This document shows positions 1 to 7,325 of a DNA stretch of 64,000 bases, in pieces. A program made the position numbers and the translations under genes. Numbering within the stretch: position 1 is the first letter of the stretch; each line of letters begins with the position of its first letter. Under the pieces are notes generated by a model that had not been told where the DNA came from, ran no database searches, and saw only the letters and a list, made by a program, of their open reading frames with translations. Origin of the DNA: Pseudomonas fluorescens (GTDB taxonomy: Bacteria > Pseudomonadota > Gammaproteobacteria > Pseudomonadales > Pseudomonadaceae); assembly GCF_001648775.1 (NCBI RefSeq), contig NZ_LVEJ01000037.1, forward strand, positions 61,426-125,425, read 5' to 3'.

Positions 1-1
1 G

Positions 2-349
2 CGCAGCCTGTGGGACAGCGCCACGGAAATCTCGCGCTTGGCCAACGCCGCGCGCAATGGCAAGGCCAGCCGCGATGAGCTGTCCGGTTCGACCATCACC
101 CTGACCAGCCTCGGTGCACTGGGCGGCATCGTCAGCACGCCGGTGCTGAACCTGCCGGAAGTGGCCATCGTCGGCGTCAACAAAATCGTCGAACGGCCAA
201 TGGTCGTCAAAGGCCAGGTGGTGATCCGCAAGATGATGAACCTCTCCAGCTCGTTCGATCACCGTGTGGTCGACGGCATGGATGCGGCACTCTTCATCCA
301 GGCCATTCGCGGCCTGATCGAACAACCTGCCACTTTGTTTGTGGAGTAA
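2..349 (+). CDS. bkdB: Branched-chain alpha-keto acid dehydrogenase E2 (lipoamide acyltransferase), C-terminal part
   Basis: This is the C-terminal 115 residues of a dihydrolipoamide acyltransferase; the 5' part lies outside the window. It contains the acyltransferase active-site block SSSFDHRVVDG, whose His and Asp are the catalytic residues of the 2-oxoacid dehydrogenase E2 family, preceded by the conserved ITLTSLGALGG and TPVLNLPEVAIVGV core. The next gene, 7 bp downstream, is a dedicated lipoamide dehydrogenase. That order (E2 then E3) matches the Pseudomonas bkdA1-bkdA2-bkdB-lpdV operon for valine, leucine and isoleucine breakdown, so the E2 is assigned to the branched-chain complex rather than to the pyruvate or 2-oxoglutarate complex. 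The assignment to substrate rests on the context and on ilvE lying nearby. Confidence 0.9.
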   Translation, partial: RSLWDSATEISRLANAARNGKASRDELSGSTITLTSLGALGGIVSTPVLNLPEVAIVGVNKIVERPMVVKGQVVIRKMMNLSSSFDHRVVDGMDAALFIQAIRGLIEQPATLFVE

Positions 350-356
350 GGCGCGC

Positions 357-1730
357 ATGCAATCTCTGAACACTACGCTGCTGATCATCGGCGGCGGCCC
401 AGGCGGTTATGTGACGGCGATCCGCGCCGGGCAATTGGGCATTTCGACGATTCTGGTCGAAGGCCAATCGCTGGGCGGCACCTGCCTGAACATCGGCTGC
501 ATCCCGTCGAAAGCGCTGATCCATGTGGCTGAGCAGTTCCACCAGACCCGGCATCACAATCAGCATTCGGCGCTGGGCATCAGCGTTTCCGCGCCGACCC
601 TCGACATCACTAAAAGTGTCGAGTGGAAGGACGGCATCGTTGATCGCCTGACCACTGGCGTGGCTGCGCTGCTGAAGAAGAACAAGGTTCAGGTCATCAA
701 CGGCTGGGCCAAAGTCATCGACGGCAAAACTGTCGACGTCGGCGACACGCGCATCCAGTGCGAGCACTTGGTGCTGGCCACCGGTTCGACCAGCGTCAAC
801 CTGCCGATCCTGCCGATTGGCGGGCCGATCATCTCCTCCACCGAGGCGCTGGCGCCGACATCCGTGCCGAAACGTCTGGTCGTGGTCGGCGGTGGTTACA
901 TCGGTCTGGAGCTGGGTATCGCTTATCGCAAGCTCGGTGCCGACGTCAGCGTGGTCGAGGCACAGGATCGCATTCTGCCGGCCTACGACGCTGAACTGAC
1001 GCAACCGGTGCATGACGCGTTGAAGCAACTCGGCGTGAAGCTGTATCTGAAGCACAGCGTGCTGGGTTTCGACGGCACCCTGCAGGTGCGCGATCCCGAG
1101 GGCGAAACCTTGAACCTGGAAACCGATCAGGTACTGGTCGCCGTCGGTCGCAAGCCGAATACCCAAGGCTGGAACCTCGAAGCGCTGAATCTGGACATGA
1201 ACGGCTCGGCGATCAAGATCGACAGCCGCTGCCAGACCAGCATGCGCAACGTTTATGCGATTGGCGATTTGAGCGGCGAGCCGATGCTCGCTCACCGCGC
1301 CATGGCGCAGGGCGAAATGGTTGCCGAGTTGATCAGCGGCAAAACCCGCGAATTCAACCCGACGGCCATTGCTGCCGTGTGCTTCACCGACCCGGAACTG
1401 GTGGTGGTCGGCAAAACCCCGGACGAAGCCAAGGCTGCGGGGCTGGACTGCATCGTCTCCAGCTTCCCGTTCGCCGCCAATGGCCGGGCGATGACGCTGG
1501 AGTCGAAAAGCGGCTTCGTGCGCGTAGTCGCTCGTCGGGATAACCATGTGATTGTCGGTTGGCAAGCCGTGGGCGTGGGTGTTTCAGAGTTGTCGACGGC
1601 GTTTGCGCAAAGCCTGGAAATGGGCGCGCGGCTGGAAGACATCGGCGGCACCATTCATGCGCATCCGACTTTGGGTGAAGCGGTGCAGGAAGCGGCGTTG
1701 CGTGCTTTGGGGCATGCGTTGCATATGTGA
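357..1730 (+). CDS. lpdV: Dihydrolipoyl dehydrogenase E3 (LPD-Val)
   Basis: FAD-dependent lipoamide dehydrogenase of 457 residues, the usual length. The N-terminal FAD site IIGGGPGGYVTAI is followed by the redox disulfide motif GGTCLNIGCIPSKAL (two Cys separated by four residues). The NAD-binding GGGYIGLELG lies mid-protein, the second FAD motif NVYAIGDLSG follows, and the C-terminal dimer-interface TIHAHPTLGEA carries the catalytic His that deprotonates dihydrolipoamide. The start was placed at the ATG at 357, after the bkdB stop, rather than at an in-frame TTG at 339 inside bkdB. It reoxidises the lipoyl arm of the BkdB E2 and forms the last gene of the operon; a REP pair follows it. Confidence 0.95.
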   Translation: MQSLNTTLLIIGGGPGGYVTAIRAGQLGISTILVEGQSLGGTCLNIGCIPSKALIHVAEQFHQTRHHNQHSALGISVSAPTLDITKSVEWKDGIVDRLTTGVAALLKKNKVQVINGWAKVIDGKTVDVGDTRIQCEHLVLATGSTSVNLPILPIGGPIISSTEALAPTSVPKRLVVVGGGYIGLELGIAYRKLGADVSVVEAQDRILPAYDAELTQPVHDALKQLGVKLYLKHSVLGFDGTLQVRDPEGETLNLETDQVLVAVGRKPNTQGWNLEALNLDMNGSAIKIDSRCQTSMRNVYAIGDLSGEPMLAHRAMAQGEMVAELISGKTREFNPTAIAAVCFTDPELVVVGKTPDEAKAAGLDCIVSSFPFAANGRAMTLESKSGFVRVVARRDNHVIVGWQAVGVGVSELSTAFAQSLEMGARLEDIGGTIHAHPTLGEAVQEAALRALGHALHM

Positions 1731-1753
1731 TGTGCGGTGGCAGTGATGGCCCC

Positions 1754-1819
1754 TTCGCGAGCAAGCTCGCTCCCACAGAGGGAATGCATTTCAAATGTGG
1801 GAGCGAGCTTGCTCGCGAA
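1754..1819. repeat. REP pair (REPIN), CTT type, reversed orientation
   Basis: Two inverted copies of the Pseudomonas REP (1754-1776 and 1797-1819) read TTCGCGAGCAAGCTCGC...CAC then GTGGGAGCGAGCTTGC...CGCGAA, about 20 bp apart. Most other pairs in this window have the GTGGG ends outward and a spacer near 40 bp; this one is turned inside out. It sits between lpdV and ilvE. Confidence 0.9.
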
Positions 1820-1963
1820 TTCTCAGGGGCAACGCGATTTATCTGTCTGTCACCCGATAGTCCGGGCTGCGAAACCGCTCAAGAATGAAGTATTGTTGTG
1901 CCCATCCAAAAAACGTCAGAAGCCTTGAACCGTTTCGGCGGTTGTTCAGTGATAGAGGGTGTC

Positions 1964-2983
1964 ATGGGTAACGAAAGCATCAATTGGGACAAGCTGGGTT
2001 TTGACTACATCAAGACCGACAAACGCTATCTGTCGTACTTTCGCGATGGCGAGTGGGACAAAGGCACCCTGACCGAAGATAACGTGCTGCACATCAGCGA
2101 AGGCTCGACTGCCCTTCACTATGGCCAGCAGTGCTTCGAAGGCATGAAGGCCTATCGTTGCAAGGACGGCTCGATCAACCTGTTCCGCCCGGACCAGAAC
2201 GCCCTGCGTATGCAACGCAGCTGCGCGCGTCTGCTGATGCCGACGGTCGACACCGAGCAGTTCATCGAAGCCTGTAAAGAAGTGGTGCGTGCCAACGAGC
2301 GCTTCATCCCGCCGTACGGCACCGGCGGCGCGCTGTACCTGCGCCCGTTCGTGATCGGCGTGGGTGACAACATCGGCGTGCGCACCGCACCTGAGTTCAT
2401 CTTCTCGATCTTCTGCATCCCGGTCGGCGCCTACTTCAAGGGTGGCCTGACCCCGCACAACTTCCAGATCTCCAGCTACGACCGCGCGGCCCCACAAGGC
2501 ACCGGCGCGGCCAAGGTCGGTGGCAACTACGCGGCCAGCCTGATGCCGGGCTCGAAAGCCAAGAAAGCCAACTTCGCTGACGCGATCTACCTGGACCCGA
2601 TGACCCACACCAAGATCGAAGAAGTCGGCTCGGCCAACTTCTTCGGGATCACCCACGACAACAAGTTCATCACCCCGAACTCGCCGTCCGTTCTGCCAGG
2701 CATCACCCGCCTGTCGCTGATCGAACTGGCGAAATCGCGTCTGGGCCTGGAAGTGGTTGAAGGCGACGTGCTGATCGACAAGCTGTCGGACTTCAAAGAA
2801 GCCGGCGCTTGCGGTACAGCAGCGGTGATTACGCCGATTGGTGGCATCAGCTACAACGATCATCTGCATGTGTTCCACAGCGAGACTGAAGTGGGTCCGG
2901 TGACTCAGAAGCTCTACAAAGAGCTGACGGGCGTGCAGACCGGCGACATCGAAGCGCCAGCGGGTTGGATCGTCAAGGTTTGA
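1964..2983 (+). CDS. ilvE: Branched-chain amino acid aminotransferase
   Basis: PLP-dependent fold-type IV transaminase of 339 residues, which interconverts valine, leucine and isoleucine with their 2-oxo acids using glutamate/2-oxoglutarate. The PLP lysine is Lys184 in the block AAKVGGNYAASL, a signature of the longer (BCAT2/mammalian-like) class, and the active-site region FGITHDNKFITP is intact. The ATG at 1964 has GAGGG five to six bases upstream; an upstream in-frame start at 1898 adds 22 residues that do not resemble the family. It has its own terminator. Its position next to the branched-chain keto acid dehydrogenase genes places both steps of branched-chain amino acid breakdown together, although a separate promoter is likely because a REPIN lies between them. 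Confidence 0.95.
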   Translation: MGNESINWDKLGFDYIKTDKRYLSYFRDGEWDKGTLTEDNVLHISEGSTALHYGQQCFEGMKAYRCKDGSINLFRPDQNALRMQRSCARLLMPTVDTEQFIEACKEVVRANERFIPPYGTGGALYLRPFVIGVGDNIGVRTAPEFIFSIFCIPVGAYFKGGLTPHNFQISSYDRAAPQGTGAAKVGGNYAASLMPGSKAKKANFADAIYLDPMTHTKIEEVGSANFFGITHDNKFITPNSPSVLPGITRLSLIELAKSRLGLEVVEGDVLIDKLSDFKEAGACGTAAVITPIGGISYNDHLHVFHSETEVGPVTQKLYKELTGVQTGDIEAPAGWIVKV

Positions 2984-3006
2984 TCTGACGGGTGTTGATG
3001 TAGAAA

Positions 3007-3041
3007 AGCCCTCCACCGAGTGATTGGTGGGGGGCTTTTTT
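3007..3041 (+). terminator. Rho-independent terminator of ilvE
   Basis: An 11-bp stem (AGCCCTCCACC paired with GGTGGGGGGCT, one G-T wobble) with an 8-base loop is followed by a run of six T, 24 bp after the ilvE stop codon. Confidence 0.9.
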
Positions 3042-3081
3042 GCGTTTGGTGGGGATTTTTGTGTAGGGCTTGAGATTTTTT

Positions 3082-3245
3082 CCCCCTCACCCCAGCCCTC
3101 TCCCCCAAGGGGGCGAGGGGGAAAGGGAGCCGATCTCGGTTGTTCTCCAGACTGAAGTTCGACGCGGTTTTTCAGGTCGATGTCGTACGGGAGAACACCT
3201 CGGTCAGCTCCCTCTCCCTCCGGGAGAGGGCTGGGGTGAGGGTAG
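3082..3245. repeat. Inverted pair of a second palindromic repeat family (CCCTCACCCCAGCCCTCTCCC)
   Basis: Copy A (3082-3130) and copy B (3207-3245) are inverted versions of an element carrying CCCTCACCCCAGCCCTCTCCC-like and GAGGG...GGGAGC arms. Each is itself a hairpin. This family differs from the REP type found elsewhere in the window. Copy B lies inside the reading frame of the upstream minus-strand gene and encodes the peptide LTPALSRRERE at its C terminus. Confidence 0.85.
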
Positions 3246-4074
3246 GCTTTTCGCTCTTCAAGGCAATCCGTTTACCAAGCCGATCAGCTATCCCACTCGC
3301 CTGCCCATTCTGCTGCTTGCCCATTCGCGCCTGCGTAATCAACCCGGGAATCAGCTCCCCCTCCGGCAGATTCTTCCAGAACCGCACCGGCAAATGTCCC
3401 TGCATGACCTTCTCGTTCAACCGCGCCGGATTGAAGATGTGGCTGTAATAGGTCAGCCACAGATCACCATGGGGATCGTCGACGTTCTGCGCCAGTTGCT
3501 GCCATTCCAGCGGGCATTGGCGCTGATGGATCAGTTGCTCACCATCGTAATAAACCCCGTCGCGCGGCGTGGCGATCAACCAACGATGCCGGCCCATGCG
3601 CCCGATAAAATGCTCGCTGGCGCTGCGCAGGATGTCATGGGCGGGTTCATGCCAAGCCACGTATTGCGGGCCCGCGCTGGATAACGGACGTTCGATGAAG
3701 CGCACAAACGCATGCAGGTGATGGGCTTCCCGATTCACCTGTTTAATTCGCCGCTGCAGTTCGCTGCCCAGTTTGTCCCCGGCGAGCATGGCCGTGCGAT
3801 CACCATGGCTGACCCGCCACAACACCTCGTAGAGCAAACTCCAGCGCTGATCACCCCGGTATTGCGCGGCTTGCTCCAGCGTGTCGAGCAGCACCCGCGG
3901 GATGCGCGCCATAAACGGCCCCTGCCCTTCAGGCACAGGGTCATCACTGGCGAACAAATCGCCCACGCCTTCCGACGCCCAGCTCACCAGACTTGGGTCG
4001 ACTTCATGGCTAAGCAGCCAGCGCGCCTGTTGCCGCCAGGTGTCGAACAGGTCATCGCAATCGAGGTTGATCAT
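3172..4074 (-). CDS. Radical-SAM-linked DNA metabolism protein (TIGR03915/DUF4130-like)
   Basis: A 300-residue protein that I recognise as the partner regularly found beside the radical SAM protein encoded just upstream (TIGR03915-like, with a DUF4130-type core including AWHEPAHDILRSASEHFIGRMG and WLIATPRDGVYYDG). In many genomes this partner is fused to a uracil-DNA-glycosylase-like domain; at 300 residues no such fusion is present here. Start ATG at 4074 overlaps the radical SAM stop codon by 4 bp, indicating translational coupling. The last roughly 25 residues are encoded by a dispersed palindromic repeat (LTPALSRRERE) and so look like a recent tail addition caused by loss of the original stop. 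Its biochemical role is unknown; DNA repair is inferred from the family and from the LexA box in front of the operon. Confidence 0.85.
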   Translation of the reverse strand: MINLDCDDLFDTWRQQARWLLSHEVDPSLVSWASEGVGDLFASDDPVPEGQGPFMARIPRVLLDTLEQAAQYRGDQRWSLLYEVLWRVSHGDRTAMLAGDKLGSELQRRIKQVNREAHHLHAFVRFIERPLSSAGPQYVAWHEPAHDILRSASEHFIGRMGRHRWLIATPRDGVYYDGEQLIHQRQCPLEWQQLAQNVDDPHGDLWLTYYSHIFNPARLNEKVMQGHLPVRFWKNLPEGELIPGLITQARMGKQQNGQASGIADRLGKRIALKSEKPTLTPALSRRERELTEVFSRTTST

Positions 4075-5291
4075 CCCCACAACCCCATCTGCTGCGGCAT
4101 CGGCCGGTCGCGCAATTGCTGATAGAGCAAGTGGCTGGTGACTTCGGCCTGCTGCGGGTGGTAATCGCTGGTGATGATGAACGGCTTGGCTTTGGCCAGT
4201 ACGCAACGCATGCGCGCGACATCTTCGTAGCGGATCCGCCGCTGTCGGCGCAGCTCGACCAAGCGTTCGGTGGTGCGCAAGCCGATGCCAGGGATGCGTG
4301 CAATCAACGACGCGTCGGCGCGGTTGAGGTCCAGCGGGAACACCTCGCGATTCTGCAACGCCCAGGCCAGTTTCGGGTCGATGTCCAAGGCCAGATTACC
4401 CGGCCCCTTGAGCAACTCATCGGCGCTGTAACCGTAGCTGCGCAAAAGAAAATCTGCCTGATACAAACGGTGCTCGCGCATCAGCGGTGGTGCGGCCAGC
4501 GGCACGCTTTTCGGACTGTCGGGGATCGGGCTGAAGGCCGAATAGTAGACCCGGCGTAGACGGAAATTGCCGTACAGCGACTGGGCACTGTGCAAGATCG
4601 TGCTGTCGTCGGTGTCATCGGCACCGACGATCAGTTGCGTGCTCTGCCCGGCCGGGGCGAACTTCGCCGAGCGCGGTTCGTTCAACACGGTCTGCACGCC
4701 GGTGTAGATGGTATTCATCGCCTGTTTGATCGAAGCGATGTCCTTCTCCGGTGCCAGCATTTGCAGGCTGGCGTCGGTCGGCAATTCGATGTTGACGCTC
4801 AGGCGATCGGCGTAGCGCCCCGCCTCCTCGATCAACGCCGGATCCGCTTCGGGGATGGTTTTGAGGTGGATGTAGCCACGAAACTCATGCTCTTCGCGCA
4901 GCAGCTTGGCGACCCGCACCAATTGCTCCATGGTGTAATCCGCCGAGCGGATGATGCCGGAACTGAGAAACAGCCCGCTGACGCAGTTGCGCCGGTAAAA
5001 ATCCATGGTCAGCGCGACGACTTCTTCAGGGGTGAAACGAGCGCGCGGCACATCGCTGGAACGGCGGTTGACGCAGTATTGGCAATCGTAGAGGCAGAAA
5101 TTGGTCAGCAGAATTTTCAACAACGACACGCAACGCCCGTCCGGCGTATAGCTGTGGCAGATGCCCATGCCATCGGTCGAACCCAGCCCGCTTTTGCCCT
5201 CGGAGCTGCGCTTGGGCGCGCCACTGCTGGCGCAAGAGGCGTCGTACTTGGCGGCGTCGGCGAGGATGCTCAGCTTGTCGATGATTTGCAT
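4071..5291 (-). CDS. Putative DNA modification/repair radical SAM protein
   Basis: A 406-residue radical SAM protein of the TIGR03916 type. The cluster-binding motif is Cys66-x3-Cys70-x2-Cys73 (NFCLYDCQYC), and the N terminus carries the extra family motif GMGICHSYTPDGRC. The C terminus has a helix-hairpin-helix-like DNA-binding block (LIARIPGIGLRTTERLVELR), which fits action on DNA. It is first in a two-gene operon with the DUF4130-like protein. The ATG at 5291 lies only 15 bp past a 16-bp SOS box and has no Shine-Dalgarno sequence before it (GCCCGCGCC), so translation could start on a leaderless or very short-leader mRNA. The exact reaction of this family is not established. Confidence 0.9.
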   Translation of the reverse strand: MQIIDKLSILADAAKYDASCASSGAPKRSSEGKSGLGSTDGMGICHSYTPDGRCVSLLKILLTNFCLYDCQYCVNRRSSDVPRARFTPEEVVALTMDFYRRNCVSGLFLSSGIIRSADYTMEQLVRVAKLLREEHEFRGYIHLKTIPEADPALIEEAGRYADRLSVNIELPTDASLQMLAPEKDIASIKQAMNTIYTGVQTVLNEPRSAKFAPAGQSTQLIVGADDTDDSTILHSAQSLYGNFRLRRVYYSAFSPIPDSPKSVPLAAPPLMREHRLYQADFLLRSYGYSADELLKGPGNLALDIDPKLAWALQNREVFPLDLNRADASLIARIPGIGLRTTERLVELRRQRRIRYEDVARMRCVLAKAKPFIITSDYHPQQAEVTSHLLYQQLRDRPMPQQMGLWG

Positions 5292-5292
5292 G

Positions 5293-5336
5293 GCGCGGGC
5301 TCTATACTGTGTGCATATACAGTATAGAGCCCGCGC
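5293..5336 (-). promoter_or_regulatory. LexA (SOS) box inside a 44-bp palindrome
   Basis: The core at 5307-5322 is CTGT-GTGCATAT-ACAG, a perfect match to the gammaproteobacterial LexA consensus CTGT-N8-ACAG. Flanking bases extend the symmetry to 18-bp perfect arms (5293-5310 and 5319-5336), much longer than LexA needs. On the minus strand the TATAGA half of the palindrome is placed like a -10 element only a few bases before the radical SAM ATG. Confidence 0.85.
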
Positions 5337-5384
5337 GCAGGGTTCAAGGGCAAACTTTGCCCTTCGTCGGTCAGGCGATTTTAT

Positions 5385-6143
5385 CTACCGAACGTTGATC
5401 GTTGCCGCAATGGATGGCGTGCTGCGCGGCATCCTTACTGCGTCAGCCGCAGGCAACGCCAAAGCAAACCGAACGCCGATTTCCTTTCTGCCCAGTGTCG
5501 TCAACGCCAACGCCCGACTGTCCATGTCCTGAGTCAGCCACTTGCGCTTCAACGCCGCTTGCAACAGCGCCGCACCCAGCGACCCGCCCAGATGCGGTCG
5601 ACGCATGCTCCAGTCCAGGCACGGACAGGCAAACTTGCGCCGCAACGTACTCAAATCCTGCACTTCAATGCCCAGGCCTTCAAACAACGCCTCCCCACTC
5701 TCACTCAGGCAATACGCGTGCTCGTCGGTTTCGAGCATCCACCCCGCCTCGATCAACCGATCATGCAGCAACACCGCCAGGGTGCCGGCCATATGGTCGT
5801 AACAGGTGCGGGCGAATTGCAGGCGATCCGGCGTGTGCGCTTTGAAGGTCGGCGTGGCGTTCTGGCCGATCACCATCAAGGCTTCGAGGGCCTGAGCCAC
5901 GCGTTTATCGGCGAGGCTGTAATAACGATGGCGGCCCTGCACGTGCAGGCGCACCAGCGCCAGGTCCTTGAGTTTGGCCAAGTGCGCGCTGGCGGTGGAG
6001 GCGCTGACTTCGGCAATGGCCGCCAATTCGGTGCTGGTGCGGGCGTGGCCGTCCATCAGTGAGCAGAGGATTTTGGTGCGCGCCGGCTCCGCGATGGCCG
6101 CCGCCACCTGCGAGACACCGATGTCTTGATGTTCTGCGTGCAT
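5385..6143 (-). CDS. ArsR-family winged-helix transcriptional regulator
   Basis: A 252-residue regulator. Residues about 10-95 form an ArsR-type winged helix (ARTKILCSLMDGHARTSTELAAIAEVSASTASAHLAKLKDLALV, then a wing with GRHRYYSL). The C-terminal 150 residues form an extra domain containing CPCLDWSMRRPHLGGSLGAALL, seen in longer ArsR relatives. No clear ArsR metal motif (ELCVCDL) is present, so the signal is unknown. The ATG at 6143 is preceded by GGGAG at good spacing. It is transcribed divergently from the cytochrome P450 gene 78 bp away, which is its probable target. Confidence 0.85.
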   Translation of the reverse strand: MHAEHQDIGVSQVAAAIAEPARTKILCSLMDGHARTSTELAAIAEVSASTASAHLAKLKDLALVRLHVQGRHRYYSLADKRVAQALEALMVIGQNATPTFKAHTPDRLQFARTCYDHMAGTLAVLLHDRLIEAGWMLETDEHAYCLSESGEALFEGLGIEVQDLSTLRRKFACPCLDWSMRRPHLGGSLGAALLQAALKRKWLTQDMDSRALALTTLGRKEIGVRFALALPAADAVRMPRSTPSIAATINVR

Positions 6144-6221
6144 ATTTCGCTCCCGGACGAATCGTCGTCGCTGCGAACTGAAGATACTCGCATCACTTTC
6201 CCGACGACAAGGCTGCGAAAC

Positions 6222-7325
6222 ATGGACCCGATCATCGCTGCGACTCATGCCGACCCTTATCCTTATTACGCCGAACTGCGTGCTCAGGGCGGGCTGACCT
6301 TTCATCACGGACTGAAACTGTGGGTCGCCAGCAGCGCCCGCGCGGTGTGTGCCGTGCTGGCCAGTGCCGATTGCCGGGTGCGTCCGCCTCAGGAACCGGT
6401 GCCCAAGGCAATCGCCTCGGGCATGGCCGGCAGGGTTTTCGCGCAGTTGATGCGGATGAATGATGGCGAACGTCAGCGCTGCCCGCGCTCGGCGATCGAG
6501 CCCGCACTGGGCTTGATTGATCAGGCGCAGATTCGCGCGCTGGTGGCGGCGCGCCTGCTCAGCGACGATGCCGACGGCCTCTATAAAGCCATGTTTCGCG
6601 GGCCGGTGTGCGTGCTGGCGGCACTGCTCGGTTTCACGCCGGCGCAGGGCCGGGCGATCAGCGAGCTGACGGCGGACTTCGTCGCGTGCCTGTCGCCGCT
6701 GAGCAACGATCTGCAACTGGCAGCGGCGCATACGGCGGCTGAGCAATTGCGCGGGTATTTCATCGAGTTGCTCGCCGAATCGAACAGCGAATTGCTGACG
6801 GCTATTGAGCAGCGATTTGAAGGCGATGAGGACACGCTGATCGCCAATCTGATTGGCCTGTGTTCGCAGACCCATGAAGCCACAGCCGGGTTGATCGGCA
6901 ATGCGCTGGTGACGTTGCGCCGTCAGCCGGCGTTAAGCGCAGCCCCGATGGATGCTCTGTTGGCCGAAGTTCAGCGCTTTGATCCATCGGTGCAGAACAC
7001 CCGGCGCTTTGTCGTCCAGCCTTGCGAGATTGACGGTGTCCGCGTCGAAGCCGGTGACGTGATACTCGTGCTGATGGCCTCGGCCAATCGCGATCCGGCC
7101 CTCAATGAACATCCCGATGAGTTCCTGCTGGAGCGGCCGAACCGGCGCAGTTTCAGTTTTGGCAGTGGCCGGCATCAGTGTCCGGGGCAGGCGCTGGCAA
7201 TGAGCATCGCCAGCGCCACGGTGGGTGAAATACTCGCCCACGGTGTCGACCTGAATCGGCTGAACTGGCATTACCGCCCGTCGCTCAACGGCCGCATCCC
7301 GATGTTCAGCGAGGCAACGGCTTAA
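6222..7325 (+). CDS. Cytochrome P450
   Basis: A soluble heme-thiolate monooxygenase of 367 residues, at the short end for bacterial P450s (usually about 400). The heme loop FSFGSGRHQCPG carries the axial Cys320, the K-helix ExxR motif is EVQR, and an I-helix region THEATAG has the acid-threonine pair used for oxygen activation. The ATG at 6222 was chosen because homology begins at DPIIAATHADPYPYYAELRAQ; an upstream in-frame ATG would run into the regulator's promoter. No ferredoxin or reductase gene is adjacent, so it must borrow electrons. Its stop codon overlaps the stop of the opposing dmeF gene (TTAA shared). Substrate unknown. Confidence 0.92.
   Translation: MDPIIAATHADPYPYYAELRAQGGLTFHHGLKLWVASSARAVCAVLASADCRVRPPQEPVPKAIASGMAGRVFAQLMRMNDGERQRCPRSAIEPALGLIDQAQIRALVAARLLSDDADGLYKAMFRGPVCVLAALLGFTPAQGRAISELTADFVACLSPLSNDLQLAAAHTAAEQLRGYFIELLAESNSELLTAIEQRFEGDEDTLIANLIGLCSQTHEATAGLIGNALVTLRRQPALSAAPMDALLAEVQRFDPSVQNTRRFVVQPCEIDGVRVEAGDVILVLMASANRDPALNEHPDEFLLERPNRRSFSFGSGRHQCPGQALAMSIASATVGEILAHGVDLNRLNWHYRPSLNGRIPMFSEATA

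Noticed and set aside
294..1565. Long open frame (423 codons) on the minus strand opposite lpdV
   Set aside because: It lies in the antisense frame of a clear lpdV gene; the absence of stops results from the high GC content and codon bias.
5293..5336. Bidirectional terminator
   Set aside because: It is a long palindrome but its stem ends in G/C without T-runs, and it lies directly before a start codon; the LexA consensus explains it better.
6144..6875. N-terminal extension of the ArsR-type gene into the P450 region
   Set aside because: The frame stays open, but it overlaps the P450 coding frame, lacks family similarity, and a good ribosome binding site exists for the ATG at 6143.
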